NCBI GenBank assembly: GCA_900551325.1
Contig: URVM01000008.1
Coordinates: 1 to 64,000, forward strand
Direction of reading: 5' to 3'
Origin: an uncultured Eubacteriales bacterium
GTDB lineage: Bacteria; Bacillota; Clostridia; Lachnospirales; Cellulosilyticaceae
Length of the DNA: 64,000 bases
Shown here: positions 34,956-42,283 of the stretch, one piece after another
Numbering within the stretch: the first letter of the stretch is position 1
Layout of the letters: every line of letters starts with the position of its first letter
Notes under the pieces: model-generated
Database searches by the model: none
What the model was told of the DNA's origin: nothing
The model's input: the letters and a program-made list of their open reading frames with translations, nothing else
Program-made: the position numbers and the translations under genes

Positions 34956-35852
34956 ATGAGTAAATTGAGTAGAGTAGGTCTTGTATTAGAAGGTGGAGGC
35001 ATGAGAGGTGTCTATACAGCAGGTGTATTAGATTGTTTCTTAGATGAACAAATCTTATTTTATGATGTTGTAGGTGTTTCGGCAGGAGCTTGTAATGCAG
35101 TTTCCTATATTTCTAACCAAAGAGGTAGAAATTTAAAGGTGAATACAGAGTATATAGGTGATAAAAGATATCTAAGTGTAAATAACTTAATTAGAGAGGG
35201 AAGTCTATTTGGTATGAACTTTGTTTTCAAGACTATACCAGATGAGATGGAGCCTTTTGACTATGATACTTACTTTAAGTCTCCTATGAAGCTAACTGTT
35301 GTAACTACTAACTGTGAAACAGGTGAAGCAGAGTATTTAGATGGGACAAATAAAGAACTTATTAATGAGTACTTGAAAGCCTCTAGTTCTATTCCTATGT
35401 TTGCACCTATTGTAGAATTAGAAGGAAAGAAATATTTAGATGGGGGGACAGCAGATGCAATCCCTTTACAATACTCCGTTAACAAAGGAAATACAAAAAA
35501 TGTAGTTGTTCTAACTAGAAATGTAGACTATGTTAAAAAACCAGAACCTTTTAAGCATATATATACCCGTAAATATAAAGAGTATCCTAAGCTTGTTGAG
35601 ACTATTAATAAAAGACATGAAATCTATAATAAAACATTAGATACTTTAAAAGAATTAGAAGAACAAGGTCAAGTATTAGTTATTAGACCAAGTAAGCCGA
35701 TTACTATAGGCAGATTTGAAAAGGATAAGAGTAAGCTAGAAGAGCTTTATCATAATGGGTATGAAGATGCAAGAGCTGCTATAGAAAAAATTAAAGACTA
35801 TTGCAATGACTGTGAAAACATAAGTATAAAGAATACTAAAGAAATAGATTAA
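34956..35852 (+). CDS. Patatin-like phospholipase family protein
   Basis: This 298-residue patatin-fold hydrolase has the oxyanion loop GGGMRGVYTAG, the nucleophile elbow GVSAGA (catalytic Ser near residue 42) and the dyad aspartate in YLDGGTADAIP. The C-terminal third resembles the extra domain of bacterial YjjU-like patatins. No signal peptide is seen, so it is probably cytoplasmic or peripheral. The lipid substrate is unknown. It is the first gene of the block inserted between divIC and spoIIE. Confidence 0.9.
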   Translation: MSKLSRVGLVLEGGGMRGVYTAGVLDCFLDEQILFYDVVGVSAGACNAVSYISNQRGRNLKVNTEYIGDKRYLSVNNLIREGSLFGMNFVFKTIPDEMEPFDYDTYFKSPMKLTVVTTNCETGEAEYLDGTNKELINEYLKASSSIPMFAPIVELEGKKYLDGGTADAIPLQYSVNKGNTKNVVVLTRNVDYVKKPEPFKHIYTRKYKEYPKLVETINKRHEIYNKTLDTLKELEEQGQVLVIRPSKPITIGRFEKDKSKLEELYHNGYEDARAAIEKIKDYCNDCENISIKNTKEID

Positions 35853-35869
35853 AAAAGAAATAGATTAAA
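35838..35869. repeat. Exact 16-nt tandem duplication spanning the patatin stop codon
   Basis: AAAGAAATAGATTAAA occurs twice in direct succession. The first copy encodes the last codons and the TAA stop of the patatin gene. Confidence 0.9.
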
Positions 35870-36042
35870 AGCAAATAACAAATAAATAATAAGTTAATAA
35901 TAGATTTGAATATCAAGAAGTAAAACATATATAAATGTGAGTGCAATCCTCAAAGTATTTATATTTTACTTATAATATTATAGTATAGTATATTGGTATG
36001 CTATTGACGTATAGAAGAAAATACTTGGAAGGAGAAGTGGAA

Positions 36043-37461
36043 ATGAGTCAGAAAACAACAGATTTAGGTCGGGATAGTGTTGGAAAGTTATTAGTCAAAC
36101 TAGCCTTGCCAGCTATTATTGCTCAAATAGTAAATGTTCTATACAATATTGTTGATAGAATGTATATTGGAAGACTACCAGATAGCAATGCAATGGCAGG
36201 AGTAGGGATAGCCTTTCCAGTTATTATTATAGTGGGGGCATTTAGTGCGCTTTTAGGAATGGGTGGTGCACCACTAGCAGCAATTAAAATGGGTGAAAAT
36301 GATAAAGATGGTGCAGAGCAAATTATGACTAATAGTTTCTCTATGCTTATTATAGTAGGAGCTATTTTAATGGGGGTATTATTAATTTTTCAAGAGCCTA
36401 TTCTATGGGCCTTTGGAGCAAGTGATGCCACTATTAACTATGCTAAAGATTATTTATTTATTTACTTATTAGGAACGATAGCAGTACAAATAGCACTAGG
36501 AATGAACTCCTTTATAAATACCCAAGGCTTTGCAAAAATAGGAATGTGTACAGTTATGCTAGGAGCAATTATTAATATTATTTTAGATCCTATTTTTATC
36601 TTTGGTTTTGGTATGGGTGTAAAGGGTGCTGCGCTAGCTACTATTTTAGCTCAAATAGCATCTGCAATATGGGTAGTGTATTTCTTCTTAGGAAAAGAAA
36701 AGCAGTTTAAAAATCCTTTATTAAATGAATTAATGGGGAAAAAGACTATCCTTAAAATTAGAAAAGAGTACTTAAAGCCTAATATGGGGATTGTACTTAA
36801 GATTATGTCGTTGGGTGTATCACCTTTTATTATGCAATCAACAGAAAGTCTTGTACTTATTAGTTTAAATAACCAGCTTCTTTTATACGGAAATGTATTA
36901 GGTGAAGGGATTGGAAACTTAGCCATTACTTCTATGACCATTATGAGTAGTATAATGCAGATTGTAAACTTACCTATGATTGGACTTACTCAAGGGGCAC
37001 AACCAATTATTAGTTTTAACTATGGTGCTAAGCAATATGATCGTGTTAAGAAAACTTTTAAGCTTTTACTTGCAAGCTGTTTAACTTATACAGGTATTAT
37101 GTGGATCATGATTATGACTATACCTGAAGTATTAGTAAGAATATTTAATAGTAGTCCAGAGGTTATGCAAATGACTACATGGAGTATGAAAATCTTCTTT
37201 GCTGGATTACTTTTAATGGGAGCTCAAATGGGATGCCAGCAAACTTTCTTAGCATTAGGACAAGCTAAGATTTCATTATTCTTAGCTTTACTTAGAAAGA
37301 TTATATTATTAATTCCTCTTATTTTTATATTACCTCATTTTGTAGAAAATCAATTAGCAGGGGTATTACTAGCAGAACCAGTAGCTGATATTACAGCAGC
37401 TCTTACAACACTTACTTGCTTTATAATCTTTTATAAGAAAACATTTTCTAAAGATAAGTAG
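36043..37461 (+). CDS. MATE-family multidrug/sodium antiporter
   Basis: This 472-residue transporter has 12 hydrophobic segments in two homologous halves. The start LGRDSVGKLLVKLALPAIIAQIVNVLYNIVDRMYIG is typical of the bacterial DinF/NorM-related MATE branch, as is LPMIGLTQGAQPIISFNYGAK in the second half. The ATG at 36043 has AAGGAG 8 nt upstream; the longer frame to 35998 lacks such a site. It exports cationic compounds coupled to Na+ or H+. Substrate and regulator are unknown. Confidence 0.92.
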   Translation: MSQKTTDLGRDSVGKLLVKLALPAIIAQIVNVLYNIVDRMYIGRLPDSNAMAGVGIAFPVIIIVGAFSALLGMGGAPLAAIKMGENDKDGAEQIMTNSFSMLIIVGAILMGVLLIFQEPILWAFGASDATINYAKDYLFIYLLGTIAVQIALGMNSFINTQGFAKIGMCTVMLGAIINIILDPIFIFGFGMGVKGAALATILAQIASAIWVVYFFLGKEKQFKNPLLNELMGKKTILKIRKEYLKPNMGIVLKIMSLGVSPFIMQSTESLVLISLNNQLLLYGNVLGEGIGNLAITSMTIMSSIMQIVNLPMIGLTQGAQPIISFNYGAKQYDRVKKTFKLLLASCLTYTGIMWIMIMTIPEVLVRIFNSSPEVMQMTTWSMKIFFAGLLLMGAQMGCQQTFLALGQAKISLFLALLRKIILLIPLIFILPHFVENQLAGVLLAEPVADITAALTTLTCFIIFYKKTFSKDK

Positions 37462-37502
37462 AAAATAGCGTAAGGTATAAAATATAAATAGAGAGTGGCT
37501 AG

Positions 37503-37548
37503 AGAAACTTCTTTAATTCAAGAAAGATAAGGGTTAAAGAGGTTTCTT
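37503..37548 (+). terminator. Probable terminator of the MATE gene
   Basis: AGAAACTTCTTTAA and TTAAAGAGGTTTCT form a 14-bp stem with one G-U pair around a 17-nt loop. A loose T-rich tract follows. Confidence 0.55.
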
Positions 37549-37592
37549 GGTTACTTTTATTGTAGGTTTATAAAATTTATTTAAAAAACTAC

Positions 37593-37621
37593 TTGCATTA
37601 TGACAAGTAATAAGCTATAAT
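37593..37621 (+). promoter_or_regulatory. Promoter of the tRNA pair
   Basis: TTGCAT (37593-37598) and TATAAT (37616-37621) are 17 nt apart. A short leader hairpin TTGAGG/CCTCAA (37632-37648) precedes the first tRNA. Confidence 0.8.
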
Positions 37622-37660
37622 ACAAAAGTACTTGAGGCCAAGCCTCAAACAAATGAATAT

Positions 37661-37734
37661 GGCGGAATAGCTCAGTTGGCTAGAGCACATGGTTCATACC
37701 CATGGTGTCGGCGGTTCAAATCCGTCTTCCGCTA
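37661..37734 (+). tRNA. tRNA-Met (CAT), elongator type
   Basis: This 74-nt cloverleaf has acceptor GGCGGAA/TTCCGCT, D stem GCTC/GAGC, anticodon stem CATGG/CCATG with loop TTCATAC, and T arm GGCGG-TTCAAAT-CCGTC. The G1-U72 pair and lack of three G-C pairs in the anticodon stem fit elongator tRNA-Met rather than initiator. No CCA is encoded, so CCA must be added after transcription. Confidence 0.95.
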
Positions 37735-37738
37735 CTTT

Positions 37739-37811
37739 GGTCGCTTAGCTCAGCTGGGAGAGCACCTGCCTTACAAGCAGGGGGTCATAGGTTCGAGCCC
37801 TATAGCGACCA
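37739..37811 (+). tRNA. tRNA-Val (TAC)
   Basis: This 73-nt cloverleaf has acceptor GGTCGCT/AGCGACC, anticodon stem CTGCC... with loop CTTACAA (anticodon TAC), T loop TTCGAGC and A73. It begins only 4 nt after tRNA-Met, from the same promoter. No CCA is encoded. Confidence 0.96.
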
Positions 37812-37823
37812 TTTTATTTTGTG

Positions 37824-37861
37824 AAAAAGTTCAGTTATACATTTGTATAACTGGACTTTTT
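37824..37861. terminator. Bidirectional terminator after the tRNA pair
   Basis: AAAAAGTTCAGTTATAC and GTATAACTGGACTTTTT pair around ATTT, with T runs on both strands. It also serves the convergent copper-amine-oxidase-like gene. Confidence 0.92.
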
Positions 37862-37866
37862 GTGTA

Positions 37867-38418
37867 TTACTGGGTAGTAAAGTAAACAGAGGAGCTGGCT
37901 TCATCGTATTTCACATTTATACCTAAAGATTCTGCTGTAAAACGAATAGGTAAATAAGTTTTACCCATGTAGAGAATAGTGCGTACATCTAAACTAGCTG
38001 GATCTACACTTACGGTTGTGGCCTTAGAAGGATTACTTTTGCTAAAGCTAACAGCTTTACGATAACCTTGAGGCATTTCTAATCTTTTAGTAGATGTTTC
38101 TACAATGGCAACTTTGCATGGTGTATTCCAACCAATATTGGCACCTAGGATTTCTCCTACTTCTCTTAGAGGTAAATAGATACGCCCTTTATAGGTAAAT
38201 GGCCTACTATTTAGTGTAACAGCCTTACCATCGAAATATACTTTAACAGTAGAAAAGGTTCCGTCCTTATCTACATCTACTAGGACAGGCTTTTGATCTT
38301 TAAGCAGGCTAACTGTAGTAGGATTAAGAGAAGTATCTACTTTGTCTGTTGGAGCAGCAGAAATAATAATAGGTAATGTGATTAGACAAATTACTAGAAA
38401 GATAAGAATTTTCTTCAT
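37867..38418 (-). CDS. Secreted copper amine oxidase N-terminal-like domain protein
   Basis: This 183-residue protein has an N-terminal signal peptide (MKKILIFLVICLITLPIIISAA) followed by one complete copper-amine-oxidase-like repeat (RIYLPLREVGEILGANIGWN) and a second (KTYLPIRFTAESLGINVKYDE). Such repeats occur in clostridial secreted or wall-associated proteins as binding modules without enzyme activity. The ATG at 38418 is preferred, with GGGGGA 5-6 nt upstream. Function beyond wall or ligand binding is unknown. Confidence 0.87.
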   Translation of the reverse strand: MKKILIFLVICLITLPIIISAAPTDKVDTSLNPTTVSLLKDQKPVLVDVDKDGTFSTVKVYFDGKAVTLNSRPFTYKGRIYLPLREVGEILGANIGWNTPCKVAIVETSTKRLEMPQGYRKAVSFSKSNPSKATTVSVDPASLDVRTILYMGKTYLPIRFTAESLGINVKYDEASSSVYFTTQ

Positions 38419-38509
38419 AACATTCCCCCTTTGTATAATAATACTTATATAAATACATTGTACCATTAGTCATAATCAAAAGGAATATTATTTAAATTAT
38501 AAATATTAA

Positions 38510-38555
38510 AACAAAAGATTATTGCCTACGTCAAAGAAGTAGTGCAATAACCTTT
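38510..38555 (-). terminator. Probable terminator of the siroheme reductase gene
   Basis: On the minus strand TTATTGC and GCAATAA form the stem, with ACTAC/GTAG continuing it, and TCTTTTGTTTT follows. Confidence 0.6.
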
Positions 38556-38558
38556 TTA

Positions 38559-40109
38559 TTATACTAAGTATTCTTTTAAAATATTTTCTATATGAGAGAG
38601 GTTATTTGACATCCAAGTAGAGAAATCTTGATCACTTTCTTTTACTTTGGTAGCAAGATGGTAAAGTGCCATAGGAACTTGCTCTTTGAGTAAATCCCCT
38701 ACAGGGAAACCTAACTTAGTAGTTGCTTCATGGAATGAACCGCCTACATAAAGTGTAAATACATCACAAGGTTTACCATCTACCTTTTTCTTTTTACCCA
38801 TTAAACCAAGTTCACCGATTTGATGGGTTCCACAAGAGTTAGGGCAGCCTGAAATATAGATAGAAGGAAGAATGTCTTCGGTACAACCTTGAATATGGAA
38901 GTAAGATACTATGTTTTGAAGTAAATCTTGGCTATTTTGAATACCTATTTGGCAAGTTGGAACGCCTATACAACTTACGCTTTGATTAAGTCTAGTAGCA
39001 GGAAGAGAGCCTTCAGTTAATTGAAGTAAATCAGTAGCTTCCTCCTCTTTAAGGTTGGTAATATACATACCCTCTGTCATAGAAAGACGTAGCTGGGCTT
39101 CTGGAAGAGAAGATAGGCGGTTAATAAGCTTTTCTAAGAGATCAAGTTCAAGATGTCCACCTATTGGTTGGTAATAAACACTATAGTATCCTTCTTGTCT
39201 TTGTTGTGTAAGGCGAGGATGTGTAATTGAAGGTGTCCAAGTGGTAGAGGTTTCCCAAGGTGTGCATGGAGAAAGAGCTAAATCTTTTGATTCTTTTTGA
39301 AGTGCAAAGAGTTCACTAAAAGCTTCAATAAAGCCTTCTTCACCTAATTTATCTACCATATAGCGTACTCTAGCTTTATGGTGATTTTCGTAGTCACCTT
39401 CTTTAACAAAGAGAGCAAGTAGTGCTTCTATAGCATAAAGTACATCACTTGGTTCAATAAGAGAAGGATAGAGGAGTCCACATTTAGGGTCTTTGCCTAG
39501 GCCACCACCTAAGTAAAGCTTAAATAAAGGACGACCATTTTCTAGGGTAGCAATAAAGCCCATGTCTTGTACAGTACAGTGAGTTGTATCTTCAGGTGTA
39601 TTAGAAAAAGCTACTTTAAATTTTCTAGGTAATTTATAAGTATAAACTTTTTGAAGTAAATGTAGATTACTAGCCATAGCATATGGTGTAATATCAAAAG
39701 GCTCATCTAGTGATACACCAGATAATGGGGACATAGCTACGTTACGTGGATAGTTTCCACCAGAACCTCTTGTATAAAGGTCTTGTTCTAGCCCTTGTCT
39801 CATAATAGTACAAATACTATCGATAGGTAGGCTATGAAGTTGAATACATTGTCTTGTAGTAAGGTGAATATAGTCTAGACCATTAGCTTTAGCTTGGGCA
39901 TAAATGAATTTTAGGTCTTTGAGCTTAAGAACACCACCTGGTAATCTAAAACGGACAATAAAAGATTTACCGTCACGTTGTGCATAGACACCAAAGCCTC
40001 CAGATATTTTTTTGAATTCTAGTTTTGTAAGTTCACCATTTAAGAAACCATTTGCAGCTTCTTCAAGAGTTGGGATTTCGTTTAATAAGATTTGATTTAA
40101 ATTGTTCAT
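38559..40109 (-). CDS. Nitrite/sulfite reductase, siroheme and [4Fe-4S] type
   Basis: This 516-residue protein of the ferredoxin-nitrite/sulfite reductase family catalyses six-electron reduction. Two ferredoxin-like half-domains are seen (FIVRFRLPGGVLKLKDL and the later GGHLELDLLEKLI). The siroheme/cluster cysteines lie in CIGVPTCQIG and SGCPNSCGTHQIGELG, giving CxxxxxC and CxxxC. LTTRQCIQLH provides siroheme-phosphate-binding residues. The ATG at 40109 has GAGG 8 nt upstream. Whether sulfite or nitrite is the substrate cannot be decided here; no sulfate- or nitrate-assimilation partner is adjacent. Confidence 0.9.
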   Translation of the reverse strand: MNNLNQILLNEIPTLEEAANGFLNGELTKLEFKKISGGFGVYAQRDGKSFIVRFRLPGGVLKLKDLKFIYAQAKANGLDYIHLTTRQCIQLHSLPIDSICTIMRQGLEQDLYTRGSGGNYPRNVAMSPLSGVSLDEPFDITPYAMASNLHLLQKVYTYKLPRKFKVAFSNTPEDTTHCTVQDMGFIATLENGRPLFKLYLGGGLGKDPKCGLLYPSLIEPSDVLYAIEALLALFVKEGDYENHHKARVRYMVDKLGEEGFIEAFSELFALQKESKDLALSPCTPWETSTTWTPSITHPRLTQQRQEGYYSVYYQPIGGHLELDLLEKLINRLSSLPEAQLRLSMTEGMYITNLKEEEATDLLQLTEGSLPATRLNQSVSCIGVPTCQIGIQNSQDLLQNIVSYFHIQGCTEDILPSIYISGCPNSCGTHQIGELGLMGKKKKVDGKPCDVFTLYVGGSFHEATTKLGFPVGDLLKEQVPMALYHLATKVKESDQDFSTWMSNNLSHIENILKEYLV

Positions 40110-40243
40110 TTTTCTAGCCTCGAATATCAAGTGAATTTTTGTTAGTGTTACCATATAAGATAATAGGTATACTTATGGTGAATAAGTAAGATTAAGTTGA
40201 TTTTATATTAGACATAGATTTTATAATAATATGTAATTATAGT

Positions 40244-40292
40244 CAAATAAGAAATGCCTATACTAGTTTTTAGCATAGGCATTTCTTATTTG
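40244..40292. terminator. Large palindromic terminator downstream of the parvulin gene
   Basis: CAAATAAGAAATGCCTAT (40244-40261) and its exact complement (40275-40292) form an 18-bp perfect stem with a 13-nt loop. The T-rich ends make it plausible as a terminator on the minus strand. Confidence 0.8.
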
Positions 40293-40306
40293 CATACGTG
40301 TCAAAA

Positions 40307-41047
40307 CTATTTCATTTCAACAGTGTATTTTGCTTTAAGTTCAGCTTGTTTAGCAAGATAAACTTCATTATGTTTAGTTGATAATACAAATTGTTTAACT
40401 TGGTCTTTAACTTGATCAAACTCAGCTTCTTTACCTTCATTAATAGAAACAGCTTTGATTAAGTGGTAACCAAATTGAGTTTGTACTGGCTCACTTATTT
40501 CATCAGCTTTCATATTGAAAAGTGCTGCTTCAAATTCAGGAACCATTTGACCACGACCAAACTCACCTAAATCTCCGCCACGTTCACTAGATGGACAGCT
40601 TGAGTATTTGCTAGCAGCATCTTCGAAAGATAAACCAGCTTTAATTTCAGCTAAGATTTCATCAGCTTTTTCTTTTGATTCTACTAAAATGTGTTTTGCA
40701 CGAGCTGTAGCAGCAGAACGGAAAGTATCTTTATGACTGTTGAAGTATTCTAAAGCTTCTTCATCAGAAACAGATACAGTACCTAATAATTTGCTAAGTG
40801 CATATTGCTTAAGAAGGTTACTGTACATGTTTTTTGCAGCATTTACGAATTCTTCATCTTTATCTAAACCATTTTCAATAGCATCTGAATAGAAGAGTTC
40901 TTGAGTAACAAGTTCTTCAATAAGCTTTTGACGACCAGATTCATCTGCGAATCTTGCAGCATTTTGTCCTAAACTGTGAACTAAACTTACAAGATGGCTT
41001 TCAGTGATTTCACGACCGTCAACGATAGCAATAACTTTATTTTCCAT
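40307..41047 (-). CDS. Parvulin-type peptidylprolyl isomerase (cytoplasmic)
   Basis: This 246-residue protein has a SurA-like N-domain (about 10-100) and a PpiC/parvulin domain (about 110-205) with ARAKHILVESKEKADEI, GGDLGEFGRGQMVPEFE and FGYHLIKA. There is no signal peptide or lipobox, unlike the PrsA-like protein elsewhere in the window, so it probably acts in the cytoplasm as a folding helper. AAAGGAG precedes the ATG. No partner is evident from neighbours. Confidence 0.93.
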   Translation of the reverse strand: MENKVIAIVDGREITESHLVSLVHSLGQNAARFADESGRQKLIEELVTQELFYSDAIENGLDKDEEFVNAAKNMYSNLLKQYALSKLLGTVSVSDEEALEYFNSHKDTFRSAATARAKHILVESKEKADEILAEIKAGLSFEDAASKYSSCPSSERGGDLGEFGRGQMVPEFEAALFNMKADEISEPVQTQFGYHLIKAVSINEGKEAEFDQVKDQVKQFVLSTKHNEVYLAKQAELKAKYTVEMK

Positions 41048-41149
41048 AATAATCTCCTTTTATATAGATAATAGAATTCTATTGTACCATAAAACAAGGG
41101 AGGGCATAAAGTATATTTCAAATGTATATGATGTAAGGGGGGTGGGAAA

Positions 41150-42169
41150 ATGAAGCAAGAGATAGATGAGATTAAGAGAACACTTACACATTACATGAAG
41201 GTACATTATAAAATAATAGGCCAGCAACAATATAATCCATATCTTTTTAAAGATTTTTTTGCCTATAACTTAAAAGGAAATTATAGTTTTATACAAGAAG
41301 AATTAGCACTAAAGGAGCAAATTAACCATTATGCAAAGTATAGGAATCATCTAAAATTTGAAGAACCTGAAATGCTTATGAGGTGGCATTTATTAAGTAA
41401 GACCTCTAAGCAATGTAAGGTGTATTTAAGTATGGATTTAGAAATTAAATATAGGGGGGTTCCTACTACTACTTATATTAAAAATATAGAACATGAATTT
41501 GTACTTGTAAAAGAAGGCACTACATGGAAGATAGAAGAAAATAAATACACAAATCCATTTAATATAATAAGAACAGAAAAAGAGAGTAGAAAGATTGAGA
41601 AAGCAAAAAGATCATGGAGCTTTAGAGAGAAAGAAGAAATAGCCATACCTAAAGGTATATATAAACGAGAAAAAGCAATAGAATATGCAAAAAGATATGC
41701 CTTAATCCCTAACACTAAAGAGTGGAAGAACTATGAGAGTATGGGGGGAGATTGTACTAACTTTACTTCACAATGTTTATTTGAGGGTGGGATTCCATTT
41801 GATCATCAAGGAAAGTATGTAACCCAAAAGTGGTATTGGTACTCCGATCACTACCGTACCCCTAGTTTTACAAGTGCAAATGCATTTAAAGATTATGCTA
41901 TTGGAAATAAAGGTTTTGGATTGGTAGCAAAACTAGGCGACCTACAAACTATGAAGATAGGAGACATTGTACAGTTAGGTAATTTAAGTCAAACTACTCA
42001 TAGTATGATAGTAGTTGAGATTATTAAAGACGACAAAAATCCAGAAGTTATAAAGGATTTACTGATTGCACAACATTCAGGGGTAGGTGGAATAAGAGGC
42101 TACAATATTCCACTAAGCACTAAGCCGTTAGAAAGGTTATACTATAATATTTTAGGTTATAATCCGTAA
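41150..42169 (+). CDS. Amidase_6 (putative amidase) domain protein
   Basis: This 339-residue protein has a conserved C-terminal amidase-like domain (about 175-338) with the NlpC/P60-like nucleophile segment MGGDCTNFTSQCLFEGG and a later His in THSMIVVEI. The N-terminal half (1-165) is a charged region seen in clostridial homologues. No clear signal peptide is present, which is notable for a putative wall enzyme. GGGGGGTGGG precedes the ATG. It lies directly upstream of spoIIE, but a promoter between them suggests separate expression. Confidence 0.85.
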   Translation: MKQEIDEIKRTLTHYMKVHYKIIGQQQYNPYLFKDFFAYNLKGNYSFIQEELALKEQINHYAKYRNHLKFEEPEMLMRWHLLSKTSKQCKVYLSMDLEIKYRGVPTTTYIKNIEHEFVLVKEGTTWKIEENKYTNPFNIIRTEKESRKIEKAKRSWSFREKEEIAIPKGIYKREKAIEYAKRYALIPNTKEWKNYESMGGDCTNFTSQCLFEGGIPFDHQGKYVTQKWYWYSDHYRTPSFTSANAFKDYAIGNKGFGLVAKLGDLQTMKIGDIVQLGNLSQTTHSMIVVEIIKDDKNPEVIKDLLIAQHSGVGGIRGYNIPLSTKPLERLYYNILGYNP

Positions 42170-42191
42170 AAGTATTAGAACAGTAGCTGAA

Positions 42192-42200
42192 TTTGTCTAA
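42192..42200 (+). promoter_or_regulatory. Candidate Spo0A box upstream of spoIIE
   Basis: TTTGTCTAA differs from the Spo0A core TGTCGAA at one base. It lies about 30 nt upstream of the spoIIE -35 element. Confidence 0.45.
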
Positions 42201-42226
42201 AAATTTTTTGAATATACTTCCAGTTA

Positions 42227-42259
42227 TTTACAAATATTTTAATTAAGCTCTTCTATAAT
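42227..42259 (+). promoter_or_regulatory. spoIIE promoter with 21-nt spacing
   Basis: TTTACA (42227-42232) and TATAAT (42254-42259) are 21 nt apart. Spo0A-activated sigma-A promoters (spoIIE, spoIIG) in Bacillus have just such over-long spacing. Confidence 0.6.
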
Positions 42260-42283
42260 GCATTGTGTAGGGGAGGGAAAAAG

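Noticed and set aside
37676..37885. Rightward reading frame of 69 codons over the tRNA region
   Set aside because: It lies across tRNA-Met, tRNA-Val and their terminator and has no ribosome site; both tRNAs fold completely.
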